Of a stretch of 7,514 nt of DNA, positions 1-6,119 are shown one piece after another. The first letter of the stretch is position 1, and each line of letters starts with the position of its first letter. The DNA comes from Desulfovibrio sp. (GTDB taxonomy: Bacteria > Desulfobacterota > Desulfovibrionia > Desulfovibrionales > Desulfovibrionaceae). The position numbers were made by a program, and so were the translations under genes. Location: NCBI GenBank assembly GCA_031270875.1, contig JAISXC010000209.1, positions 1 through 7,514 on the forward strand, read 5' to 3'. The notes beneath the pieces were generated by a model that ran no database searches, was not told where the DNA came from, and was given only the letters and a program-made list of their open reading frames with translations.

Positions 1-1
1 G

Positions 2-190
2 GGCTGCGTGGAGTGCAAAAAAATATTTCTCGCCAATTTGCGCGCCTTCCTTGCGCCTTTGCAAGAACGCCGGATTGCGATGGAGCGGCGTCAAGGTGTT
101 GTGGAAGATATTCTGGCCGCCGGCAATGAACGCGCCCGCGCTTTCGCTGAAGGCACACTGGTTCAGGTACGGGAAAAAATGGGGCTGTAA
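2..190 (+). CDS. trpS: Tryptophanyl-tRNA synthetase, C-terminal end (partial)
   Basis: Only the last 62 residues and the stop are present; the gene begins left of the window and the frame is open from base 2. The segment starts GCVECKK, then an amphipathic region with PLQERR and an ending of the form ILAAGNERAR...VREKMGL. This is the typical tail of bacterial TrpS: a GC(V/I)(D/E)CKK element, a helical stretch with 'P..ER', a 'G...AR..A' segment and a final 'VR..MGL'. The family charges tRNA-Trp with tryptophan in the cytoplasm. The catalytic HIGH and KMSKS motifs lie outside the window. After the stop there is a 46-nt gap before ruvX with no terminator-like hairpin, so read-through into the downstream run is possible. 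The identification is by recalled family pattern only and rests on a short fragment. Confidence 0.85.
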   Translation, partial: GCVECKKIFLANLRAFLAPLQERRIAMERRQGVVEDILAAGNERARAFAEGTLVQVREKMGL

Positions 191-236
191 CGCGGAAAAT
201 ACAAAAATTGCAATCAGCGGCGGGCATGGTGGCATT

Positions 237-674
237 GTGAAATACGTGGGCATAGATTATGGCCTTGCCCGCATCGGTCTTGCGGTGTCGGATCCGGAAG
301 GGCGCATGGCTTTTCCCTTGGCGACCTTTTCCCTGCGTGATTTTTCCGACCGCAAGGCCCTGCTTGCAGCTCTCGCGGCCCGTATCGCGGAAGCCGGGGC
401 TGCAGCCGTCGTCATGGGTCTGCCCCTTCACGCCAACGGCAGTGAAAGCGAGACCACGAGACAGGTGCGCAATGTCACGAAGCGCATCAGACGGCGTATT
501 GACCTGCCCGTATACTTTATGCCCGAATTACTCAGCAGCGTGGAAGCCCTCCATGACATGCGCCAAGCCGGAGTAAGGGCGGACAAATGCCGGGCGGTGC
601 TGGACCAGCAGGCGGCCGTGCGTATTCTTGCCTCCTTTCTGTCCCTGCCGCCTGACAGGCGGTGGCTTGCGTGA
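237..674 (+). CDS. ruvX: RuvX/YqgF-type Holliday junction resolvase, 145 aa
   Basis: RNase H-fold nuclease of the YqgF/RuvX family, implicated in Holliday-junction processing and in rRNA maturation. The N-terminus MKYVGIDYGLARIGLAVSD carries the first catalytic acid (D7). A GLPLHANGSES segment at about 61-71 matches the family 'GLPl...G' motif. A C-terminal D123 sits in DQQAAVRIL, the usual third acid. The middle motif, normally DER-L-(T/S), reads PELLSS at 96-101: the glutamate (E97) is kept, but the preceding Asp and following Arg are replaced. The start is the GTG at 237, where the family N-terminus begins; GGTGG at 228-232 lies 4 nt upstream. An in-frame extension back to 51 would only add sequence overlapping trpS. 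The length is normal for the family. The stop overlaps the mltG GTG start by 4 nt (GTGA), which suggests coupled translation. Confidence 0.9.
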   Translation: MKYVGIDYGLARIGLAVSDPEGRMAFPLATFSLRDFSDRKALLAALAARIAEAGAAAVVMGLPLHANGSESETTRQVRNVTKRIRRRIDLPVYFMPELLSSVEALHDMRQAGVRADKCRAVLDQQAAVRILASFLSLPPDRRWLA

Positions 675-1708
675 AGATTCTCCTGCGTCTGCTCGGTTCG
701 CTGCTTTTGTGCGCTGTCGCCGGCGGCGGCTGGATCTGGCATGAAGCTGGCGTCTTTTTGCGCACAGCCCCGGAGCAGGCCGGCCGTGAAGTGCTTTTTG
801 ACGTTGCTCCGGGGGCGCGCTTTGCCGCTGTTTGCGAGCGGCTGGTTGAAAAGGGTCTTATCACGGACGCGCGGAAGTTCCGCCTTCTGGCTCGTTGGAA
901 AAAACTGGACAGCCGTTTGCAGGCGGGGCGCTTTGCCATGAACACCGGCTGGCTGCCGGAAAAAACACTGGACGAGCTTGTGAATGGCCGTCCGGTACTC
1001 TTTCGCATCACGATCCCTGAAGGGCTGACCTGGCGACAGACAGGACAGGCCTTGGAAAAAGCCGGTTTTGTCGTTTTTGAGGATTTTCGCAATGTGATTG
1101 CAGATACGGTTTTTTTGCGTCATTACGGCATTCCCTTTGCCACGGCGGAAGGATTTCTCATGCCGGACACCTACCTGCTCAAAAAGCCCGACCTGCCGGA
1201 TACTGCGCAGACCCGCGCTGTTGTCGGGCGCATGGTGGACAATTTCTGGCGTAAGACGGCGGAAGTGTGGCCGGATGGAGCGAAACCCGCGGCCGAATTT
1301 TTGAAAAAGTGCGTCATTCTGGCCTCGGTGGTGGAGAAGGAAACCGGACGTGACGAGGAACGGGCGCGCGTGGCCGGGGTGTACCGGAACAGGCTTGAGA
1401 GGGGAATGCCGCTGCAGGCCGACCCCACGGTCATCTACGGTCTCGGCGAGAACTTTGACGGCAATCTGCGCCGCGCCCATCTGGAGGATGCCGCCAATTC
1501 CTACAATACGTATCAGCACCCCGGCCTGCCGCCGGGCCCCATTTGTTCTTTCGGCATGGCCGCCTTCAGGGCGGCGGTGCGGCCGGAAGCGCACAATTTT
1601 TTGTATTTTGTGGCGGAAAGCGACGGCGGCGCGCATGTTTTTTCCACAAGCCTTTCAGATCACAACAGGGCTGTGCGCCGCTACCTTGAACGACGGAGAA
1701 GCAAGTGA
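671..1708 (+). CDS. mltG: Endolytic murein transglycosylase MltG, 345 aa
   Basis: Inner-membrane lytic transglycosylase (YceG-like family) that cleaves nascent glycan strands and is thought to release or terminate peptidoglycan chains. One N-terminal membrane helix covers about residues 3-23 (KILLRLLGSLLLCAVAGGG), with the rest in the periplasm. A LysM-like region at about 40-110 is followed by the catalytic domain. Key motifs are ASVVEKETG with the catalytic-type glutamate E222, LQADPTVIYG (248-257) and SYNTY...GLPPGPI (277-292). Length is close to the E. coli protein of about 340 residues. I chose the GTG at 671 because it overlaps the ruvX stop as GTGA and has AGGCGGTGG (657-665) 5 nt upstream. 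A GTG at 662 would add three residues without a clear ribosome binding site. A 63-nt gap with a small hairpin follows the stop. Confidence 0.93.
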   Translation: MKILLRLLGSLLLCAVAGGGWIWHEAGVFLRTAPEQAGREVLFDVAPGARFAAVCERLVEKGLITDARKFRLLARWKKLDSRLQAGRFAMNTGWLPEKTLDELVNGRPVLFRITIPEGLTWRQTGQALEKAGFVVFEDFRNVIADTVFLRHYGIPFATAEGFLMPDTYLLKKPDLPDTAQTRAVVGRMVDNFWRKTAEVWPDGAKPAAEFLKKCVILASVVEKETGRDEERARVAGVYRNRLERGMPLQADPTVIYGLGENFDGNLRRAHLEDAANSYNTYQHPGLPPGPICSFGMAAFRAAVRPEAHNFLYFVAESDGGAHVFSTSLSDHNRAVRRYLERRRSK

Positions 1709-1710
1709 CA

Positions 1711-1724
1711 GCGGGGATACCCGC
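1711..1724 (+). other. Small hairpin after the mltG stop
   Basis: GCGGG-GATA-CCCGC is a perfect 5-bp stem with a 4-nt loop that begins 2 nt after the mltG stop. No run of T follows, so it does not look like an intrinsic terminator. It could protect the mltG 3' end or slightly reduce read-through into the next gene, but nothing in the sequence decides this. Confidence 0.4.
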
Positions 1725-1771
1725 GTCATGCCGGACAAGGGAAAGACGCCCTCTGCGGGGGAGCGAGGCAT

Positions 1772-2008
1772 ATGAACTATCTGATTGTCGAAGATTTTTC
1801 CGGGCAGCCGGTACCTTTTATTTTTCCGCGCCGCGTGGATCATGAGGACATGCGCGAGCAACTGCCTTACGGGCAGATACTTTCCGGCGGCACTGTGGAG
1901 CATGGTCCCAATGGTTTTGTCTGCTTTGGCGGCCATGCGGAACTGGGTCTGAAAGCCAGGCCCGTCGAGGACGCGGCTGTCATCGCTGACGCTTTGCGCG
2001 TCCGCTGA
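1772..2008 (+). CDS. Uncharacterised 78-residue protein between mltG and cobB
   Basis: I do not recognise the family. The protein starts MNYLIVEDFSGQPVPFIF, is fairly acidic, has no membrane helix or signal peptide, and contains a central Gly-rich part with ILSGGTVEHG and FVCFGGHAELG. The single Cys and two His-Gly/Gly-His elements do not form an obvious metal site. The evidence that it is real is positional. It is an intact ATG frame filling most of the space between two certain genes. It has Shine-Dalgarno candidates GGGGAG (1758-1763, 8-nt spacer) and GAGG (1765-1768, 3-nt spacer). Its stop (TGA 2006-2008) lies inside the TGAGG that precedes the cobB GTG, so the two are probably translationally coupled. 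A cytoplasmic role is likely, but no function can be assigned from sequence. Confidence 0.75.
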   Translation: MNYLIVEDFSGQPVPFIFPRRVDHEDMREQLPYGQILSGGTVEHGPNGFVCFGGHAELGLKARPVEDAAVIADALRVR

Positions 2009-2018
2009 GGCGCGGGTG
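2006..2018 (+). promoter_or_regulatory. Ribosome binding site of cobB overlapping the upstream stop
   Basis: TGAGG at 2006-2010 contains the stop codon of the 78-residue gene and is followed by 5 nt and a GTG start at 2016. A ribosome finishing the small protein sits directly on the cobB initiation region. This supports the GTG as the cobB start and suggests coupling. Confidence 0.6.
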
Positions 2019-3566
2019 ACTTTTCCATCCCTGCTTGTGGCGGCCACCGCCAGCGGAGCGGGCAAAACCCTGACGACGCTGGCCCTGCTCTGCGCCCTCA
2101 AAGCGCGGGGATTCAATGTCGCGGCGGCAAAAAGCGGTCCGGATTATATTGACGCAGGCTTTCATACGGCCATCACCGGAACGCCCGCGTTCAATCTCGA
2201 CGTGTGGATGAGCCGCACTGCAAGACCGCCGGCGCCAGAGGCCGCAGGCCGGAAAACCGCAACGGAAGCGCAGCGGCATACGCGCGCACAGGCGATATGC
2301 AGGATTCCCGGTGGCCTTGCGCGGCTTTTTTCCCGCCTCCGCGCCTCATCCGACATAATTCTGGTGGAAGGGGCAATGGGGCTGTATGACGGGGCGGCTG
2401 ACGGTGCCGGCGGTGGCCTGGCTTCCTCGGCCCATCTGGCGATGCTGCTTCATTTGCCTGTCCTGCTGCTCATCCATGCCGGCGGCATGGGGCAGTCGGT
2501 AGGCGCGCTGGCGGAGGGCTTTCTCCGGCATCGTCCTGCCTGGTTCGCGGGTTGCGGCAAGAAACTGGCTTTCGCGGGCCTCGTTTGCACACATGTGGGC
2601 GGGGAAAAACACAAGGCCATATTGCGCGCAGCCCTGAAAGGGGTGGAGGAAGGCACGGGCGTGCCGCTGCTGGGCTTGCTGCCGCGTGAAGGCGCTCCGC
2701 ATCTGGCCTCACGCCATCTGGGCCTAGTGGAAGCGCGCGAGTCCGTATCAGTGCTCAATCCTTCGGCCTTGGCCGACTGGATGGAGATCAACAGCGATAT
2801 TGACGCCCTGCTCGCGCGCATCAGTGTTTTTGGAGGAAAGGGTTCCGGGCGAAAGCGCAAAAGCGGAAGCCCGTCCGCACGGGGCGGAACAGCCGCGCGT
2901 CGTGCCGGGAAAATCCGCGTGGCCATAGCCCGTGACGCGGCTTTCAGCTTCTGTTATGCGGACCTGCCTGATCTTCTGGCGGAACTCGGCGCGCGAAGCG
3001 TGTTTTTTTCCCCTTTGGCGGACGCGGCACCGCCGTCCTGCGACGCTCTGTATCTTCCCGGCGGATATCCGGAACTGCAGGCCCGCGAACTGGCGGCCAA
3101 TACGACCATGCTTGAAGCCCTTCGGGAAATGGCGGAGCAAGGATGCCCCGTTTACGGCGAGTGTGGCGGTTATATCTATCTGATGCGCTCTCTGCGCTAC
3201 GGCGGCATGGACCATACTTTCAGCGGCCTGTTGCCGCTTGCCTGCGTTGTGGGAGAGAAACGGGCCGCTCTCGGATACAGAAGCGTGCGCGCTCTGCCGG
3301 GATGGCCGCGGCGGATGCACAAAACCGGGGATGACACCGGAAAGGATGCTCTTTGGGCGCGTGGACACGAGTTTCATTACGGAAAACTGGCGGAAACGGA
3401 ACTGCCACCTGAATGCGCCCCCATCTGGCGGATGTATGACAGCGCGGGCGCGGATTTGGGATTTGAGGGTTGCCGCAAGGGCAGCGCGGCGGGTTCCTGG
3501 GTGCATTTGTACCCCGAAGGAGCCAGACGCTTTTGGAAAACATGGCTGCGGGGGATAACGGGATGA
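2016..3566 (+). CDS. cobB: Cobyrinate a,c-diamide synthase (CobB/CbiA type), 516 aa
   Basis: ATP- and glutamine-dependent enzyme that converts the a and c carboxylates of (hydrogeno)cobyrinate to amides in corrin synthesis; cytoplasmic. The N-terminal dethiobiotin-synthetase-like domain has a P-loop AATASGAGKT (9-18), the substrate motif GPDYID (41-46) and EGAMGLYDG (118-126). The C-terminal class I glutamine amidotransferase domain has LPGGYPE (347-353), nucleophile Cys383 in YGECGGY, GHEFHY (450-455) and a likely catalytic His497 in GSWVHLY. At 516 residues it is longer than the roughly 450-460 I expect for the family. The excess is in a segment at about 66-100 rich in Arg/Ala/Pro and in a basic, low-complexity linker at about 272-298 joining the two domains. 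The GTG start follows from the early P-loop and the adjacent TGAGG. The stop overlaps the cbiC ATG (ATGA). Because cbiC is adjacent and the style is anaerobic, the physiological substrate is probably cobalt-containing cobyrinate. Confidence 0.94.
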   Translation: MTFPSLLVAATASGAGKTLTTLALLCALKARGFNVAAAKSGPDYIDAGFHTAITGTPAFNLDVWMSRTARPPAPEAAGRKTATEAQRHTRAQAICRIPGGLARLFSRLRASSDIILVEGAMGLYDGAADGAGGGLASSAHLAMLLHLPVLLLIHAGGMGQSVGALAEGFLRHRPAWFAGCGKKLAFAGLVCTHVGGEKHKAILRAALKGVEEGTGVPLLGLLPREGAPHLASRHLGLVEARESVSVLNPSALADWMEINSDIDALLARISVFGGKGSGRKRKSGSPSARGGTAARRAGKIRVAIARDAAFSFCYADLPDLLAELGARSVFFSPLADAAPPSCDALYLPGGYPELQARELAANTTMLEALREMAEQGCPVYGECGGYIYLMRSLRYGGMDHTFSGLLPLACVVGEKRAALGYRSVRALPGWPRRMHKTGDDTGKDALWARGHEFHYGKLAETELPPECAPIWRMYDSAGADLGFEGCRKGSAAGSWVHLYPEGARRFWKTWLRGITG

Positions 3567-4255
3567 GACTGGAAGACATGGAGCTTGATCCGGCAAAAGC
3601 CCCCGGTGAGATAGAGGCCCGCTCCTTTGCCATCATTGAGGAGGAAATTCCGGAACCGCGTCCTTTTACGGGCGATCTCTGGCAGGTGGCGCGGCGTTGC
3701 GTCCATACCATGGGCGACACTTCCATTGTCGCGGATTTGCGTTTGAGTCGCGAGGCCATGAAGGCGGGACTGGCGGCCTTGGAACGCGGCTGTGCCGTAT
3801 ACACCGACACGCGCATGGCCGCCGCGGGGCTCCCCTTGCGGCGCTTGCGGCCGCTGGGCGTCAGCGTGACAGCCTTGCAGGAACTTCCCGGTTTGGAAGA
3901 GAGCGCCACCCGGAGCGGCGTCACGCGGGCGCGCGCCGCAGTGGAGGCTGTAGCCGAAAAGCTGGAAGGGCAGATCATCGCCATCGGCAACGCGCCCACA
4001 GCCCTGTTGGCCCTGCTGGAAGCCCTGGAGGCGGGCGCGCCGCCCCCGGCCTTGATCGTCGGCACGCCAGTGGGCTTTGTGAACGCGGCTCAGTCTAAAA
4101 GACTGCTCGCGCAAAGCCCCTGGCCGCATTTCACCCTCCTGGGACGCCGGGGAGGCTCGGCTGTGGCGGCGACCTGCGTCAATGCCCTGGCGGAACTCGT
4201 TCTGGACAGGATTCGCCTTCGACGGAGAGGGGAGGAACGTTTTCCTCCGGCGTAA
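3563..4255 (+). CDS. cbiC: Precorrin-8X / cobalt-precorrin-8 methylmutase, 230 aa
   Basis: Moves the C-11 methyl group of (cobalt-)precorrin-8 to C-12, giving cobyrinate, the substrate of the enzyme encoded just upstream. The CbiC/CobH signature is complete: SFAIIEEE near the N-terminus (21-28), catalytic His48 in RRCVHTMGD, IGNAPTAL (141-148), GTPVGFVNAAQSK (167-179), GRRGGS (194-199) and VNAL (206-209). The length is slightly above the usual ~210, with extra residues at both ends. The frame is open back to 3470, but the ATG at 3563 is preferred: it overlaps the cobB stop as ATGA and has GGGGGA (3550-3555) 7 nt upstream. The last 77 nt overlap the end of the convergent membrane-protein gene on the other strand, and the C-terminal tail RRRGEERFPPA lies within this overlap. 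In the cobalt-early route the gene is called cbiC, in the aerobic route cobH; I infer the former. Confidence 0.94.
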   Translation: MRLEDMELDPAKAPGEIEARSFAIIEEEIPEPRPFTGDLWQVARRCVHTMGDTSIVADLRLSREAMKAGLAALERGCAVYTDTRMAAAGLPLRRLRPLGVSVTALQELPGLEESATRSGVTRARAAVEAVAEKLEGQIIAIGNAPTALLALLEALEAGAPPPALIVGTPVGFVNAAQSKRLLAQSPWPHFTLLGRRGGSAVAATCVNALAELVLDRIRLRRRGEERFPPA

Positions 4256-5024
4256 CGGAGGATTCGCCCGCGGCAGCGCTTTCCGCGTCAAGTGTTCCGG
4301 GCAGGGCTTGATAACCGGCCACCGGCAAGGTGAGGGTGTTGTCCTGTTTTGCAGGGAGCGCCACGCAATCTTTGTCCGCCAGCACAATGCCGGTGCGCTC
4401 CAGGACTTCACGGCGGTAAGCGTATTCCCGCTCCATGCGGTGGTGGCGGTAGACAAAAATGCGATGGGTGATGTAGCAGCCGGCCAGCAGAGCGGCCGTG
4501 CTCCCGGCAATCCAAGGCGTATAGTCCAGAAGGCGTCCGCCGAGACTGATGAGGCCGGAGAGGGCGCCGTCCGCAAAAAAGAGGCCCGCGCCCAGCAGCA
4601 ATATGCCCGTCAGCACCACTATGGTGGGGGTATTGCGCAGAATGGCGTAGAATCGCTGGAGGCGCTCCGGCAACACATCGGTTTCTCCTCCGGCTTCCTG
4701 ATCGCGGTTAAGCGTGCGCGAGAGCCACAAGCCCGTCAGATGCACGATAAACAGCAAACCAACCGGAGCCAGCACTGCGGCAATGGCCCAGCCGAACCAG
4801 GGAAAGCGCGCCATGGGAGGCCCACCGGGAGTGAGAGGGGTCGCGTGGATGACGCCATAAAAAAAGGCTATGCCGCCCACCGCCAGTTCCATCAGCAGTA
4901 CGGCGGTGAGCAGATAAAAAACCGCGTCCTTGTGGCGCCCCGCATACCAGGGCTCACGGGCGGACGTCGCGGTGCCGGCATGATTCAACGTTTTCCCCCG
5001 ATTTGGTCTTTTATCGTTCGGCAT
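4179..5024 (-). CDS. Four-helix inner-membrane protein of unknown function, 281 aa
   Basis: I do not recognise a family. Hydrophobic segments at about 34-58, 78-101, 133-152 and 170-192 predict four membrane helices. A basic N-terminal tail of about 30 residues (MPNDKRPNRGK...) precedes them. After a basic stretch just past helix 4 (RIFVYRHHRMEREYAYRREV), about 80 hydrophilic, Pro/Glu-rich residues follow. The positive charges beside helices 1 and 4 favour both termini in the cytoplasm. The ATG at 5024 overlaps the end of the glycosyltransferase gene by 14 nt, and there is no good Shine-Dalgarno sequence before it, so expression probably depends on coupling. A TTG at 4988 preceded by GGGGG is an alternative start that would shorten the tail by 12 residues. 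The 3' end runs 77 nt into cbiC antisense. Four helices next to a GtrB-like enzyme invite comparison with GtrA-type flippases, but the GtrA motifs I know are not visible, so this remains a guess. Confidence 0.8.
   Translation of the reverse strand: MPNDKRPNRGKTLNHAGTATSAREPWYAGRHKDAVFYLLTAVLLMELAVGGIAFFYGVIHATPLTPGGPPMARFPWFGWAIAAVLAPVGLLFIVHLTGLWLSRTLNRDQEAGGETDVLPERLQRFYAILRNTPTIVVLTGILLLGAGLFFADGALSGLISLGGRLLDYTPWIAGSTAALLAGCYITHRIFVYRHHRMEREYAYRREVLERTGIVLADKDCVALPAKQDNTLTLPVAGYQALPGTLDAESAAAGESSVTPEENVPPLSVEGESCPERVPPGH
4231..4262. other. Two overlapping, mutually exclusive hairpins in the convergent overlap
   Basis: GGAGGAA (4231-4237) pairs with TTCCTCC (4242-4248) across a CGTT loop. 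Part of the same right arm, TCCTCCG (4243-4249), also pairs perfectly with CGGAGGA (4256-4262) across GCGTAA. Both stems are 7 bp and span the cbiC stop codon. No T-run follows on either strand, so neither is a canonical intrinsic terminator. They are the only strong structure at the meeting point of the two converging transcription units, where I find no other terminator. Confidence 0.45.
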
Positions 5025-6012
5025 GGCGCGGCGGGTTCAGAAGGGAACAGCGCAATTCCTTTTCTATAACGAAGCGCGGTCTGCGCTTCACTTCCGTGAA
5101 CACTTTGGCGAGGTATTCCCCCAGCAGAGCGATGCAGAAAAGCTGCACCGAGCCGAGGTATAATGTTATCAGCATCAGCGATGTCCAGCCCGGGATGGTA
5201 TTGCCGGAAAAATAGGCAACCAGGGAAGCGCCCGTTTGCAGCATGGCGAGGAACAGCGTAAGGATACTGAGAACCGCGGCCAGACGCAGAGGGACGGAGC
5301 TGCAGGCGGTGATGCCGTGGAAAGCGAAAGACAGCATTTTGCGCAAGGGGTATTTGGTTTCGCCGGCGGTTCTGGCCTTTCTGGCGTAATACACGCAGGA
5401 AGAGCGCAATTTCATGTCAGGGAATATGGAACGCAGAAAAAGATTACCCTCGGGATACCTGCCTATGGCTCGCATGGCGAATTTGCTCACCAGACGGAAA
5501 TCGGCATGTCCGGGAACGACGGGCGCGCCCAGCAGACGCATGCACGTGTAGAACATGCCGGCCGTGGTTCTTTTGAACCAAGTGTCGGTGGTTCTGTCCC
5601 TGCGCACGCCGTACACGATATGGCTTCCCGCCTGAAACCGCCTGACCATCTCCGGGATGACCGAAATGTCGTCCTGAAGGTCGGCGTCAATGGTGATGGC
5701 GCAGTCGGCCTGCCGCTCAGCCGCCGCCATTCCCGCGAGCAGGGCGTTTTGATGGCCCGCGTTGCCCGCGAATTTCAACCCCTGGATGCGCGCGTCCCTG
5801 CGGTGATGCTCCGCGATGACGTCCCATGTGGCGTCAAGGCTGCCGTCATCAATGAACAACGCGAAGCTCTCGGCCGATATGTGTCCGTCGTCCGCCATTT
5901 TTCCCAACAGGGCGGCAATGGTTTCAATGGTGGAAGGCAGAACCGATTCCTCATTATAGCAGGGAAGGATGATTGCAAGAATGGGCGGCGTGTTGTTTTG
6001 TGATGTTTGCAA
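5011..6012 (-). CDS. GtrB-like polyprenyl-phosphate glycosyltransferase (GT2), 333 aa
   Basis: Family 2 glycosyltransferase of the DPM1/GtrB/ArnC group, which transfers a sugar from a nucleotide donor to undecaprenyl phosphate on the cytoplasmic face of the inner membrane. The catalytic domain shows LPCYNEE (16-22), IDDGS (54-58), NAGHQNAL (84-91), the metal-binding DADLQD (109-114), GHADFRL (168-174) and the GtrB-type amphipathic segment ETKYPLRKML (218-227). Two C-terminal membrane helices are at about 244-268 and 281-303, followed by a basic tail. The start is TTG at 6012: GGAG (6022-6025) lies 9 nt before it, and residues from there lead straight into the PCYNEE strand. The gene has its own promoter candidate and overlaps the downstream membrane-protein gene by 14 nt. 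Neither a neighbouring GtrA nor a third glycosyltransferase is present, so the sugar and final acceptor (O-antigen, lipid A or protein) cannot be told. Confidence 0.9.
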   Translation of the reverse strand: MQTSQNNTPPILAIILPCYNEESVLPSTIETIAALLGKMADDGHISAESFALFIDDGSLDATWDVIAEHHRRDARIQGLKFAGNAGHQNALLAGMAAAERQADCAITIDADLQDDISVIPEMVRRFQAGSHIVYGVRRDRTTDTWFKRTTAGMFYTCMRLLGAPVVPGHADFRLVSKFAMRAIGRYPEGNLFLRSIFPDMKLRSSCVYYARKARTAGETKYPLRKMLSFAFHGITACSSVPLRLAAVLSILTLFLAMLQTGASLVAYFSGNTIPGWTSLMLITLYLGSVQLFCIALLGEYLAKVFTEVKRRPRFVIEKELRCSLLNPPRHAER

Positions 6013-6021
6013 GCGTCTTTT

Positions 6022-6076
6022 CTCCGGGTACGGCCTTTTGTCCTTTTATAATATGCGGCGGGCAGGCGGGGGGCAA
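6022..6076 (-). promoter_or_regulatory. Promoter and ribosome binding site of the glycosyltransferase operon
   Basis: On the minus strand TTGCCC (6071-6076) and TATTAT (6048-6053) are separated by exactly 17 nt. They match the sigma-70 consensus at 4/6 and 5/6 positions. Transcription would start near 6040, giving a leader of about 30 nt with GGAG at 6022-6025 and the TTG start at 6012. The element lies in the 107-nt gap between mutM and the glycosyltransferase, so the pair has its own transcription start. I saw no operator-like dyad overlapping it. Confidence 0.6.
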
Positions 6077-6119
6077 GTCTTTTGGAGACGGAAAAGTGAA
6101 AAAAGTCAGGGGACGCGCG

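Noticed and set aside
1729..1775. 15-codon frame (MPDKGKTPSAGERGI) overlapping the next ATG as ATGA
   Set aside because: The overlap is suggestive of a leader peptide, but there is no ribosome binding site before its ATG, no regulatory codon run, and a frame this short is expected by chance.
3377..4576. Long minus-strand frame (399 codons) opposite cobB and cbiC
   Set aside because: Sense genes here have full family motifs; the antisense translation is Arg/Pro/Ser-rich without any recognisable motif, as expected for a shadow frame in G+C-rich DNA. Similar shadows opposite ruvX/mltG (428-1636) and cobB (2748-3596) were dropped for the same reason.
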